Below are positions 8,648 to 16,289 of a DNA stretch of 64,000 nucleotides, piece by piece; position 1 is the stretch's first letter, and the number at the start of each line of letters is the position of its first letter. The DNA is taken from positions 992,001 to 1,056,000 of the forward strand of contig NZ_JUGU01000001.1 in NCBI RefSeq assembly GCF_000799465.1, in the 5' to 3' direction. The DNA is from Psychroserpens sp. Hel_I_66 (GTDB taxonomy: Bacteria; Bacteroidota; Bacteroidia; Flavobacteriales; Flavobacteriaceae). The notes under the pieces were generated by a model, which was not told where the DNA came from, searched no databases, and saw only the letters and a list, made by a program, of their open reading frames with translations. The translations under genes were made by a program, and so were the position numbers.

Positions 8648-9113
8648 ATAAATTTATACTCTAGCATTACTAAATAGTACAAAGAAGCTATATCCTTTTT
8701 AAGGCATCAAAGAAATAGAGGTAGATTAATAGGTAAATGAAATGCTATAAACTGAAACATATAAAAATAACGTTAAGACAATTTAAAAGCAACCAAAAGT
8801 TATAATGAATAAAGGGAATTAAAAGATATTGTATCTTAATTCCCTTTAGTATCATGATTCCTTCAGTTGGCATTATCCTACGAAGTTCAATGGGTATATT
8901 TTCAGCTGTTTAACTTAAGCACCCCAATCTTGATATTTAAAGATAGTTATAAATCACAAAATAGTAAAATCTTTAACAAATCTTTGGCATTCGAGAAATT
9001 ATAGGTTACACTATTTATCAAAATAATATGCATAAAGATTATAAATGGCCAATGTCTCTTTTCTTAATGACTTCCGAAATTTTAATACTTTAAAATGATT
9101 TCCATTTTAAAAA
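8648..9113. other. Long intergenic stretch with one strong hairpin
   Basis: This AT-rich stretch between the divergent TIP30-like and EamA genes holds no ORF I can support; the longest sensible frame starts at 9028 and codes 21 residues. The only clear structure is the hairpin at 8811-8847. Confidence 0.5.
8811..8847. repeat. Long inverted repeat, hairpin in a gene-free region
   Basis: The left arm 8811-8828 (AAAGGGAATTAAAAGATA) pairs with the right arm 8832-8847 (TATCTTAATTCCCTTT) around a TTG loop, leaving a bulge of two A. No T-tract follows on either strand, so it is not a standard terminator; it could end an unannotated small RNA or bind a protein. Confidence 0.55.
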
Positions 9114-9141
9114 TTTGACATGTAATTATAAAGTATATTTG
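9114..9141 (+). promoter_or_regulatory. Flavobacterial promoter of the EamA transporter gene
   Basis: TTTG at 9114-9117 and TATATTTG at 9134-9141 match the -33 and -7 elements of Bacteroidota (TTTG and TAnnTTTG), with 16 bases between. The start codon is 48 bases after the -7 box. Confidence 0.6.
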
Positions 9142-9188
9142 CCCAGATTTAAATCATCTATATTAAAATAGATAGTGTTAAACCAAAT

Positions 9189-10091
9189 ATGCAAAAGCCA
9201 ACGACTAAAACCTTAATTATCATAGCTTTTGTTGCTATTTACTTAATTTGGGGTTCTACGTATTTACTTAATAAAATCTCGGTTACTGAGTTACCACCAT
9301 TATTTTTGGCTGCAGTTAGATTTTCTATTGCAAGTGTTTTAATTTTTGGTATTGCAAAATCCCTTAAGTACAGTCTTAAGATCACAAAAAAGCAACTGCT
9401 AAATTCTACGTTAGTTGGGTTTTTATTTTTAGTGTATGGAAATGGTGTTTTCGTTTGGGCATTAAAATATGTAGATAGTGGGTTTGGTGCCTTACTGGCA
9501 TCAACACAGCCACTATTTGTGCTATTGCTTATGCGATTGATGGATAATAAAAAGATGAAACCGAAATCACTAATTGGTGTTGCCCTTGGCGTTGTTGGAA
9601 TGTACCTATTGGTAAGCCAGCAAGAATTAGTAACAAATGAAGAAACACTTTTAGGTATATTTATGATTTTCACTTGTGTATTGGGCTGGAGCTTTGCTAG
9701 CGTTTTTGTTGCCAAAGCAGATGTACCAAAAAATTACCTGGTGAGTACTGGGTATCAAATGGCAATTGCCAGTATTTTATTGGCTATAACGAGTTTATCT
9801 TTAGGCGAGGAGTGGAGTTCGCCTTCAACCTGGAGCCCTAAAGTACAATTGGCTATGTTGGCTTTAATTACTTTTGGGAGCATTGGCGCATTTACCGCCT
9901 TTAATTATCTTTTAAAGCAAGTTTCTACGGAAAAAGTTTCAACATCAGCCTACGTGAATCCCATTGTAGCGATGATTTTGGGATGGTATGTGTTGGATGA
10001 GACTTTAAGCACACAGTCTATTGTTGCTGCTGCTGTTTTATTGACTGGTGTCTATTTTATAACCTCTCGAAAAAGGGATATCCCAAAATAA
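9189..10091 (+). CDS. EamA/RhaT family (DMT superfamily) transporter
   Basis: The 300-aa protein has ten hydrophobic segments in two five-helix EamA repeats. The first starts with FVAIYLIWGSTYLLNK, the usual opening of the family, and includes LLASTQPLFVLLLM (helix 4). The second includes STSAYVNPIVAMILGWYVLDE, the matching position. DMT proteins of this type export or exchange amino acids and other small metabolites; the substrate cannot be read from sequence. The gene stands alone, with its own promoter (9114-9141) and a shared terminator downstream (10114-10149). Confidence 0.92.
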   Translation: MQKPTTKTLIIIAFVAIYLIWGSTYLLNKISVTELPPLFLAAVRFSIASVLIFGIAKSLKYSLKITKKQLLNSTLVGFLFLVYGNGVFVWALKYVDSGFGALLASTQPLFVLLLMRLMDNKKMKPKSLIGVALGVVGMYLLVSQQELVTNEETLLGIFMIFTCVLGWSFASVFVAKADVPKNYLVSTGYQMAIASILLAITSLSLGEEWSSPSTWSPKVQLAMLALITFGSIGAFTAFNYLLKQVSTEKVSTSAYVNPIVAMILGWYVLDETLSTQSIVAAAVLLTGVYFITSRKRDIPK

Positions 10092-10113
10092 TAAATTTGA
10101 TTTTGTAGATATA

Positions 10114-10149
10114 AAAAAGCCAACACATTTTATAATGCATCAGCTTTTT
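10114..10149. terminator. Bidirectional terminator between convergent genes
   Basis: AAAAAGC at the left and GCTTTTT at the right enclose an inner CATT-TTAT-AATG stem. It lies between the EamA gene (+) and the nitroreductase gene (-), with A-rich and T-rich flanks suited to both directions. Confidence 0.6.
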
Positions 10150-10168
10150 CTTGTAAATTTTGGCTAAA

Positions 10169-10801
10169 TTATTTCAATTCAGTTATTAAATCTTCAGTTG
10201 GTTTTCTAACCTTGACCAAATCGACTAACCAATCGTCTTCTGGTGCTCTGTAACCTATTGGCAGTAAAACAGCACTTCGCAATCCTTTCTCTCTTAATTC
10301 TAAAATCTCATCTACTTTATCTGCGCTAAAACCTTCCATAGGTGTGCAATCTACTTTTTCGTAAGCTGCTGCGACCATTGCCATACCTAAAGCAATATAC
10401 GCTTGCTTTGAAGCATGTTTAAAGTTCTCTTCTGGGTCTTGCTGTGGATATGTATTTAATAGTTGTTGCCTATAATTCTCCCAGCCTTCGTTTTTAAAAC
10501 CTCGAATCTCATTGGTCAAATCAAACATATAATTGATCCGGTCTTTGGTGTAATGATCCCAAGCTGCAAAAACGAGTAAATGCGAACACTCAGTAACAAC
10601 AGATTGATCCCATGCGACAGGTCTAATTTTTTCTTTTAGTTCCTGGTTTGTAATCACCATTATTTCAAATGGCTGCAATCCGCTTGAAGTAGGAGCCAAA
10701 CGTGCAGCTTCAATAATGTTATCAATCTTATCTTGAGATACTGCTTGACCATTCATCGCTTTTGCAGCATATCTCCAATGTAGTTTATCTAATAATTCCA
10801 T
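10169..10801 (-). CDS. NAD(P)H-dependent nitroreductase, NfsB-like
   Basis: The 210-aa protein starts MELLDKLHWRYAAKAMNG and contains ARLAPTSSGLQPFEIMVI, the FMN-binding Arg/Ser/Asn region of the nitroreductase fold. It also has YIALGMAMVAAAYEKVDCTPMEGF and a C-terminal LPIGYR, all in the order expected for oxygen-insensitive NfsB or dihydropteridine-reductase-type flavoproteins. It should bind FMN and reduce quinones or nitro compounds with NAD(P)H. The ATG at 10801 is preferred over an upstream in-frame TTG (10846) because the family begins at this point. It ends against the shared terminator with the EamA gene. Confidence 0.9.
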   Translation of the reverse strand: MELLDKLHWRYAAKAMNGQAVSQDKIDNIIEAARLAPTSSGLQPFEIMVITNQELKEKIRPVAWDQSVVTECSHLLVFAAWDHYTKDRINYMFDLTNEIRGFKNEGWENYRQQLLNTYPQQDPEENFKHASKQAYIALGMAMVAAAYEKVDCTPMEGFSADKVDEILELREKGLRSAVLLPIGYRAPEDDWLVDLVKVRKPTEDLITELK

Positions 10802-10898
10802 ATCTTTTGTTTTGTACTCAAAAGTATGATAATTCAAGACTTGCAATTATATTTTATGATAGAGATTTGATCCTCATTGATAGATATTTTCAATGATT

Positions 10899-10920
10899 GA
10901 TCCCGATAACTATCGGGATC
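10899..10920. repeat. Perfect palindromic hairpin with GATCCCGATA arms
   Basis: GATCCCGATA (10899-10908), spacer AC, TATCGGGATC (10911-10920). It sits 14 bases past the stop of the desaturase gene on the minus strand but is not followed by a T-tract in that direction. The core TCCCGAT/ATCGGGA recurs in the terminator stem at 53313-53338. Confidence 0.6.
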
Positions 10921-10934
10921 GAAAAAATAAAAAA

Positions 10935-11675
10935 TTAAGATTTAATTCTTAAGGGCTTTAACTTGATCAAGCCAAAAGCATCCAAGATCTTAATGATCAC
11001 ATAAGTGACATCAATTTCATACCATTTTACACCAAAATTAGCTCTGCTGGCATGCTTATGATGATTATTGTGATAACCTTCACCCATCATTAAAAAGTCA
11101 AAACGAAATAAATTTTTACTTGTATTTTTCATCTTAAAATTCACATAACCGTAAATATGACCAAACCAATTAATAATTACACCATGAATAGGAGCCATTA
11201 AAAAAGTGATAGGTAATAATAGCCATTGCCACCATGCGGTTACAAAAAAGGCGAAGAATAAAATGTAGCCTGTTATCCAGAGTACTCTTGAAATTCGTGA
11301 ACTTGCAAAAAGGTCAAAGCCTTTCCATTGCGGGACATTCTTGGTAAAACGCTCATCAACAGGGATACGTTGTTTATTGATGTCTTGATAAATATTTTTG
11401 GTTTTCCACATCATTGCAAACACATTTGGATCGTGGGAAGGTGAATGAGGATCATCCTCTGTATCTGTGTAAGCGTGGTGCATGCGATGCATAATTCCGT
11501 AGCCATAAGCACTCAAATAACTTGAGCCTTGAAAAATCCAGGTGAGTATAAATGTGATGCGCTCCATGGTTTTAGACATTGTAAAAACCTGATGCGCTGC
11601 GTAGCGATGTAAAAAGAAAGACTGAAAAAACAGACCTCCATACCAAAGCACTAAAACGAAAATGATAATTGTCAT
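10935..11675 (-). CDS. Acyl-CoA desaturase (membrane fatty-acid desaturase)
   Basis: Three histidine boxes bind the di-iron centre: HRYAAH near the N-terminus, HRMHH in the middle, and HNNHHKH near the C-terminus, the pattern of delta-9 stearoyl-CoA-type desaturases. Hydrophobic segments at the N-terminus and around the middle place it in the inner membrane. Role: introduces a cis double bond into acyl chains and so tunes membrane fluidity, useful in a cold marine habitat. The ATG at 11675 gives 246 aa; an in-frame TTG at 11726 is rejected as start. The redox partner is not encoded nearby. A Crp-like regulator gene lies just upstream on the same strand with 90 bases between. Confidence 0.92.
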   Translation of the reverse strand: MTIIIFVLVLWYGGLFFQSFFLHRYAAHQVFTMSKTMERITFILTWIFQGSSYLSAYGYGIMHRMHHAYTDTEDDPHSPSHDPNVFAMMWKTKNIYQDINKQRIPVDERFTKNVPQWKGFDLFASSRISRVLWITGYILFFAFFVTAWWQWLLLPITFLMAPIHGVIINWFGHIYGYVNFKMKNTSKNLFRFDFLMMGEGYHNNHHKHASRANFGVKWYEIDVTYVIIKILDAFGLIKLKPLRIKS

Positions 11676-11765
11676 AGCTTTTTTTACAAAAGTAAATGCA
11701 TAATACGTGCCAAACAATGAACCCAAATCAATTAAAGACTTAAGGTTTTCTTAAAATTCTAACTA

Positions 11766-12335
11766 TTAAATACGTTTTCGTATTCTGCTCAACGCTTGTG
11801 CTGTCACGCCAATATAAGAGCTAATATATTTTAGCGGAATGATTTTAAGTAGCTCTGGACGCTCCTTAAATAGTTTTAAATAACGTTCTTCCGCAGAAAG
11901 ATTAAGAAGGTTTTGCTCGCGTTTCGATTTGATTAAAAACAAACGTTCCGCAGTTAGTCTGCCAATGAGATTACCGATTTTGGTTTGTTCGTAAACATCT
12001 TGCAAGTCTTGGTATGTGATGCTTAAAAGGGTAGTCTCAGAGAGTGCTTGCAAATTATAGGCAGACGGTGTTTGGGTTAAAAACGAATCGTAGGCACTTA
12101 TAAATTGGTTTTTAAAACTAAAACCAAATGTGATTTCCTTTTCGGGATCATCTTTAGGAATGTATAAGCGAACCACACCAGATTCAATAAATGAAATGTG
12201 ACGTTCTATGTCATCAGATTTTAAGAATATGGTTTTCTTCGGAATGACTTGAAGTTTTAATTTAGACGTGAAAAACGCCCAGTCCTTTTCAGAAATGTTA
12301 GCTATTTGATCTAGATAGGCTTTGATTTGTTTCAC
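11766..12335 (-). CDS. Crp/Fnr family transcriptional regulator, cNMP-binding type
   Basis: The protein has a cyclic-nucleotide-binding-like beta-roll (from IFLKSDDIERHISFIESGVVRLY, about residues 35-110), a linker helix, and a C-terminal region LKYISSYIGVTAQALSRIRK resembling the recognition part of a short helix-turn-helix. Many Bacteroidota regulators of this group lack the Cys cluster of Fnr, as here. No ATG exists in the frame; the open frame runs to a TTG at 12404, but that lies inside the terminator hairpin of the upstream gene (12398-12424). I therefore place the start at the GTG at 12335, with moderate certainty. Effector and targets unknown; the downstream desaturase is one possible target. 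Confidence 0.78.
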   Translation of the reverse strand: MKQIKAYLDQIANISEKDWAFFTSKLKLQVIPKKTIFLKSDDIERHISFIESGVVRLYIPKDDPEKEITFGFSFKNQFISAYDSFLTQTPSAYNLQALSETTLLSITYQDLQDVYEQTKIGNLIGRLTAERLFLIKSKREQNLLNLSAEERYLKLFKERPELLKIIPLKYISSYIGVTAQALSRIRKRI

Positions 12336-12397
12336 GAATTGTAATGGATTATAATGGCTTTGCGAAGATAAAATTTCATAAAAAAATAAAAAAATTA

Positions 12398-12424
12398 CGC
12401 CCAAGATTTGTTTAACCTTGGGCG
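12398..12424 (-). terminator. Rho-independent terminator of the SDR gene
   Basis: CGCCCAAG (12398-12405) pairs with CTTGGGCG (12417-12424). On the minus strand it is followed by a long T-rich run (complement of 12381-12397). It is 13 bases past the SDR stop codon at 12437. Confidence 0.8.
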
Positions 12425-12436
12425 AATTATTCTTAT

Positions 12437-13258
12437 TTATTTTTTTGATGGATCTATGGCATCAGATTTTAGGTCATATTGTGTTTCTTGATAGCTTTTA
12501 CATTTCTCAACAAAATCATTTGGTAAAATTGTTCTAAAATCATGAGAATCCTGTGGGATTACCTCAATCATTCTATCTATCATTTCTTTAGGATCAAATT
12601 GATGTTCTGCCATAAATTTAGCTGCTTCTTCAATTTTCTTTAATGGTGTAAAATGAAGATTTTCATCAAACCATTGTGCATAATTATCATACATTCTATC
12701 ATTAAAACCTGTGTCATAAGGACCCGGATTTATGGTAGCTACCGTAAGACCCATAGGTGTTAACTCATCACGCAAAGATTGAACTATTGCTTCAAGTGCA
12801 TGTTTTGATGCGTTATATGCACCTAAATATGGTGATGTTGTCAATCCAGCTACAGAAGACACAAACACTAATTTTCCAGTACCTCTATCTACCATCTTTC
12901 TAATAAATGGCTGAGAGAATTCTAATGCTGAAAACACATTCGTTTCCATCACTTCTCGAACGAGTCCCACAGGCATTTCAGATACAGGTCCAGAATGTCC
13001 TATGCCAGCATTGTTAACTAAGATATCAATATCATATTGCCAAGCCTTTTGGCAATCCATTAGATCTAAAATGTCTAGTTTAATAATTTCCAAATTATCT
13101 TCTACGCCAGCCTTTTTTGCATCTTCCAATAATCTGGATTTCTGTTCCCATTTATGAACACCTGCAATGACTTTATGGTTTTTAGCTGCGAGACCTAATG
13201 CTGTTCCTTTTCCAAGTCCTGAACCAGCACCTGTTATCAATATTGTTTTTTTGCTCAT
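12437..13258 (-). CDS. Short-chain dehydrogenase/reductase (SDR)
   Basis: The 273-aa protein is a classical SDR: TGAGSGLGKG cofactor motif (TGxxxGxG, residues about 9-17), NNAG in LVNNAGIGHSG, catalytic Ser in VFVSSVAG, and YNASKHA holding the Tyr-x-x-x-Lys pair, followed by the INPGPYDTGF turn. It should reduce or oxidise a carbonyl or alcohol with NAD(P)(H); the substrate is not evident. It is a single gene closed by its own terminator. The upstream region up to the plus-strand HbpS-like gene (13259-13460) shows no clear operator. Confidence 0.92.
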   Translation of the reverse strand: MSKKTILITGAGSGLGKGTALGLAAKNHKVIAGVHKWEQKSRLLEDAKKAGVEDNLEIIKLDILDLMDCQKAWQYDIDILVNNAGIGHSGPVSEMPVGLVREVMETNVFSALEFSQPFIRKMVDRGTGKLVFVSSVAGLTTSPYLGAYNASKHALEAIVQSLRDELTPMGLTVATINPGPYDTGFNDRMYDNYAQWFDENLHFTPLKKIEEAAKFMAEHQFDPKEMIDRMIEVIPQDSHDFRTILPNDFVEKCKSYQETQYDLKSDAIDPSKK

Positions 13259-13460
13259 CTTTTTGGTTTTTTATAAAGGTAAGCTTAAACTCAAATGTTG
13301 TTTAACCCGAACACATAATTAAATAGCGTTAAAGAGATAAAACTAAAGGTTAGGATTCAATATGTTAATATTTAGCTAATTGATCTTTTCTTATCGTTAT
13401 TCATAATTGTTAATTGTATTTTTAATTCATTATTTAATCTAAACTAAAACATTAAAATTT

Positions 13461-13859
13461 ATGAATATTACATTAGCACAAGCACAGAAAGTAGTTGAGA
13501 AAGCATTAAACAAATCAAAAGAAATCAATACAAAAATGAATATTTCTGTGGTAGATACTGGAGCCAACCAAGTAGCATTTGCTCGTATGGACGGTGCATG
13601 GTTGGGAAGTGCAGATATCGCGCTAAAAAAAGCAAAAACTGCTTGTTTCTTTTCTATGCCAACAGGAGAAATAGGAAAACTTTCACAACCTGGAGCATCT
13701 TTGTTTAATATTGAGCATTCTAACGGTGGATTGATTTCATTTCCTGGAGGAATACCATTAAAAAATTCTGAAGGAAACATCATTGGAGCAATTGGTGTAA
13801 GCGGTAGCTCTGTAGAAGATGACCATACGGTTGCTGAAGCTGGAACAAAAGCAATTTAA
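13461..13859 (+). CDS. GlcG/HbpS family protein (DUF336)
   Basis: This 132-aa protein covers the whole GlcG/HbpS domain: it starts with [21 protein letters not shown], then [21 protein letters not shown] and [11 protein letters not shown], and ends with the conserved [22 protein letters not shown]. HbpS of Streptomyces binds haem and GlcG sits in glycolate operons, but the general function of the family is not settled. No signal peptide is seen, so it is probably cytoplasmic here. The gene stands alone and has its own terminator (13898-13945). Confidence 0.88.
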   Translation: MNITLAQAQKVVEKALNKSKEINTKMNISVVDTGANQVAFARMDGAWLGSADIALKKAKTACFFSMPTGEIGKLSQPGASLFNIEHSNGGLISFPGGIPLKNSEGNIIGAIGVSGSSVEDDHTVAEAGTKAI

Positions 13860-13897
13860 GCAAGACGTTATAGTTCTTTAAAAAAAGCACACTTTAC

Positions 13898-13945
13898 AAT
13901 GCGTTTAATATGTCAGATTTATTTTGACCTATTGAGCGCATTTTT
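13898..13945 (+). terminator. Rho-independent terminator after the HbpS-like gene
   Basis: AATGCG (13898-13903) pairs with CGCATT (13937-13942), and the inner arms extend the stem with a few mismatches and wobble pairs; a short T-run follows. Confidence 0.65.
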
Positions 13946-14051
13946 AGTTGTGGTTAGAAAAGATTTTAAGACTAAAGTTTTTTATTAAAAAGCGCAAATC
14001 CTTATATAAAAAACTCTAAATTTTATGAAGTTAAATTTTTAAAATAATAAT

Positions 14052-15443
14052 ATGACAACTGGACTAGTTTGGTTTAAGAATGATTTGAGATTACATGATA
14101 ATGAAGCACTTTGCCAAGCTATTGCAAATTGTGATACATTGATTCTTTGTTATTGTATTGATCCAGATTTTTTCAAATTTCTGGACCTAGGCTTTAGAAA
14201 ATCTGGTATAAACAGATTTAAATTTTTAGAACAGTCTTTGTTGAATTTACAAGAAAAATTAGGAGCTATAGGTGGTCATTTAATAATTTGTAATGGTAAA
14301 ACTGAAATTGAGTTATCCAAATTGATTAGAAAATTTTCAATAACTCAAGTATATGCAGAACAGGAATATGCCGATGAAGAATTAGAACGCATAAAAAACG
14401 TGGAAACACATTGTAGTAATGTGTCATTTAATTTTTATTGGGGAAAAACCTTGTACCACATTGATGATATTCCATTTAAAATCAATAAAATACCATTGAC
14501 GAGTAAGGCTTATCGAATTCCAACTTCAGAAAAAAGCAATCCAAGAGCAACGTTTGAGAGCCCTTTAAAAATTAACGGTCACGATAAAGCTAAAAACAGT
14601 AACATGCCAGATTATAGCTTATTTGGATTTACTGAAAAAGACTATGATAATACTCAACCTTATGTAAGTGGTAGTGAAGATGAGGGTTTGAAAAGATTAC
14701 AGTTTTACACTTTTGAATCACAACAATTAACTGGATACCGATGGACCAGAAACAGGAGTCTTGGTATGGATTATAGTTCTAAACTCTCACCATATTTAGC
14801 TTTAGGGTGTTTGTCACCAAGAGAAATTTACCGAGTAGTAAAAAATTATGAAATAACAATCAAAAAAAATCAAAGTACGTGGTGGCTTATATTTGAACTC
14901 GTATGGCGTGATTATTTTACATTTAAAAGTATGCGGATTGGACATAAGATTTTTCATACCAAAGGCTTTAAAAATAAATCAATAGCATTTGAAAATAATC
15001 TTGAAAAATTTAAAAGTTGGCAGAATGGAAAAACAGGAATTCCATTTATTGATGCTCATATGCGACAATTAAATGCAACTGGATTTATGAGTAACAGAGG
15101 TAGGGTAAATTGTTCAAGTTACTTTGTACACGATTTAAAAATAGACTGGACTTGGGGAGCAGCTTATTTTGAGAGCAAACTTATAGATTATGATGTAAGT
15201 TCCAATTGGTTAAATTGGCATGTTCAAGCTTATGAAATTTGGTATACCAACCCGGTTAATCAATCTCATAAATATAAATCCCAGGAATTTATAAGAAAAT
15301 GGATCCCAGAGTTGGAAAAACTTAACGATAGGGATATTTTAACACCTTGGTTGGTTGATGGCATAGATTATCCAAAACCTTTTGAGATATTTTCTAAATG
15401 GTCACGTTCAATAAATAAAATTCTAAAGGAAGTTGAAATTTAA
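14052..15443 (+). CDS. Cryptochrome-DASH / photolyase family flavoprotein
   Basis: The 463-aa protein opens with the photolyase alpha/beta domain (TGLVWFKNDLRLHDNEAL). Its FAD-binding helical domain includes RNRSLGMDYSSKLSPYLALG, WWLIFELVWRDYF, and the stretch NATGFMSNRGRVNCSSYFVHDL that contacts FAD, followed by WNWHVQA-like SNWLNWHVQAYE. These signatures and the length fit CRY-DASH, which repairs pyrimidine dimers in single-stranded or looped DNA under blue light. It ends 20 bases from the convergent LexA-like gene, so it belongs to a local block of DNA-damage genes. No obvious promoter box was found upstream. Confidence 0.92.
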   Translation: MTTGLVWFKNDLRLHDNEALCQAIANCDTLILCYCIDPDFFKFLDLGFRKSGINRFKFLEQSLLNLQEKLGAIGGHLIICNGKTEIELSKLIRKFSITQVYAEQEYADEELERIKNVETHCSNVSFNFYWGKTLYHIDDIPFKINKIPLTSKAYRIPTSEKSNPRATFESPLKINGHDKAKNSNMPDYSLFGFTEKDYDNTQPYVSGSEDEGLKRLQFYTFESQQLTGYRWTRNRSLGMDYSSKLSPYLALGCLSPREIYRVVKNYEITIKKNQSTWWLIFELVWRDYFTFKSMRIGHKIFHTKGFKNKSIAFENNLEKFKSWQNGKTGIPFIDAHMRQLNATGFMSNRGRVNCSSYFVHDLKIDWTWGAAYFESKLIDYDVSSNWLNWHVQAYEIWYTNPVNQSHKYKSQEFIRKWIPELEKLNDRDILTPWLVDGIDYPKPFEIFSKWSRSINKILKEVEI

Positions 15444-15463
15444 TTTTTTCTGAAAAAGTAAAT

Positions 15464-16237
15464 CTATTTAGAAGCATTTTTTAGAGCCTTTAATTCTACA
15501 CCAAGTTCATTGAACATCTTCATTATACTACTCAATTTTAACTCTTCCTCACTATATTCTTGTGTATTTATACTACATGTAAATTCCCAAAGTTCTAAAA
15601 CTTCATCAATAGGAACACTGTAATCGTTATAGATTTTATTATCAGATTTTAACAATAGGGAATTGTCGATATCAATATTGTTAACAACCCTTTTATAGAC
15701 CATACCATCGTTTAAAGTAAGCAGTACATAGGTTTTTCCTGTTTTGATATCCATTCTATCCTCAACAAAGCGCCCAATAACCAAGGCACCATCTTTCATT
15801 GGTAACATAGAATCTCCCTTAATTGGAAAAGCCCTGTGTTTTCCTGTCGGTAAAAATGGCAATTTTATTTTTTGAAGTTGCTCAATATATTCTGGATCAT
15901 CATAACCAGACAGATAACCCGCAGATGCCTTTATTGGAACTATTTCTATTAGATTTTCATTATCGATATCAACAGTTATTGGAAATAATATACGTTGATT
16001 GCCTAATTCAATAAAAGATTGTCCTTTTAATTTAGTTAAGTCATTTTTTAGAATAACATCAACTGGAACTTTAAAATAGTTGGATAGAGCCAAAAGCATT
16101 TTAACATTTGGTTCTGTTCTATTAGATTCGTGAGCAGCTATTCTAGAGCGACTTACCTTTAACTCTTCAGCCAAACTCTCCTGAGATAGATTTTTAAGCT
16201 CTCTTAGGTATTTGATATTTTTTGAAAAATTCTTCAT
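15464..16237 (-). CDS. LexA-like repressor: XRE helix-turn-helix plus S24 autoprotease
   Basis: Residues about 6-60 form a lambda-type helix-turn-helix (LSQESLAEELKVSRSRIAAHE). The C-terminal half has an S24 peptidase core: Ala106-Gly107 in PIKASAGYL fits the self-cleavage site, Ser143 in GDSM the nucleophile, and Lys182 in VYKRV the general base. It should repress until RecA filaments trigger cleavage, like LexA or CI, though the XRE-type DNA-binding domain differs from true LexA. It is divergent from dinB-dnaE with 52 bases between starts, which hold palindromes overlapping its own promoter, so it very likely represses itself and the polymerase pair. The ATG at 16237 leaves almost no leader. 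Confidence 0.88.
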   Translation of the reverse strand: MKNFSKNIKYLRELKNLSQESLAEELKVSRSRIAAHESNRTEPNVKMLLALSNYFKVPVDVILKNDLTKLKGQSFIELGNQRILFPITVDIDNENLIEIVPIKASAGYLSGYDDPEYIEQLQKIKLPFLPTGKHRAFPIKGDSMLPMKDGALVIGRFVEDRMDIKTGKTYVLLTLNDGMVYKRVVNNIDIDNSLLLKSDNKIYNDYSVPIDEVLELWEFTCSINTQEYSEEELKLSSIMKMFNELGVELKALKNASK

Positions 16238-16244
16238 AATGTTT

Positions 16245-16277
16245 CAAAATTAAACAATCATTGTTTGATTTTCAAAC
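16245..16277 (-). promoter_or_regulatory. Promoter of the LexA-like gene with overlapping operators
   Basis: On the minus strand, TTTG (complement of 16273-16276) and TAATTTTG (complement of 16245-16252) are separated by 20 bases, a good -33/-7 pair. Two palindromes lie within: AAACAA-TCA-TTGTTT (16252-16266) and GTTTGA-TTT-TCAAAC (16263-16277). They share bases and sit where a bound repressor would block RNA polymerase. The likely ligand is the LexA-like protein encoded alongside. Confidence 0.65.
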
Positions 16278-16285
16278 TATATTTG
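16278..16285 (+). promoter_or_regulatory. -7 promoter element of dinB-dnaE
   Basis: TATATTTG matches TAnnTTTG exactly and directly follows the second palindrome. The dinB ATG begins only 4 bases later (16290), so the transcript may be leaderless. No good TTG is found at the usual -33 distance. Confidence 0.5.
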
Positions 16286-16289
16286 TAGA

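Noticed and set aside
9239..9715. 158-aa open frame on the minus strand
   Set aside because: It is antisense to the EamA transporter, whose ten hydrophobic helices and family motifs are clear; the shadow has no domain and no promoter.
12336..12404. Extended N-terminus of the Crp-like regulator from a TTG at 12404
   Set aside because: This start falls inside the terminator hairpin of the SDR gene (12398-12424), and the added residues are hydrophobic and unlike the family; the GTG at 12335 is preferred, though not certain.
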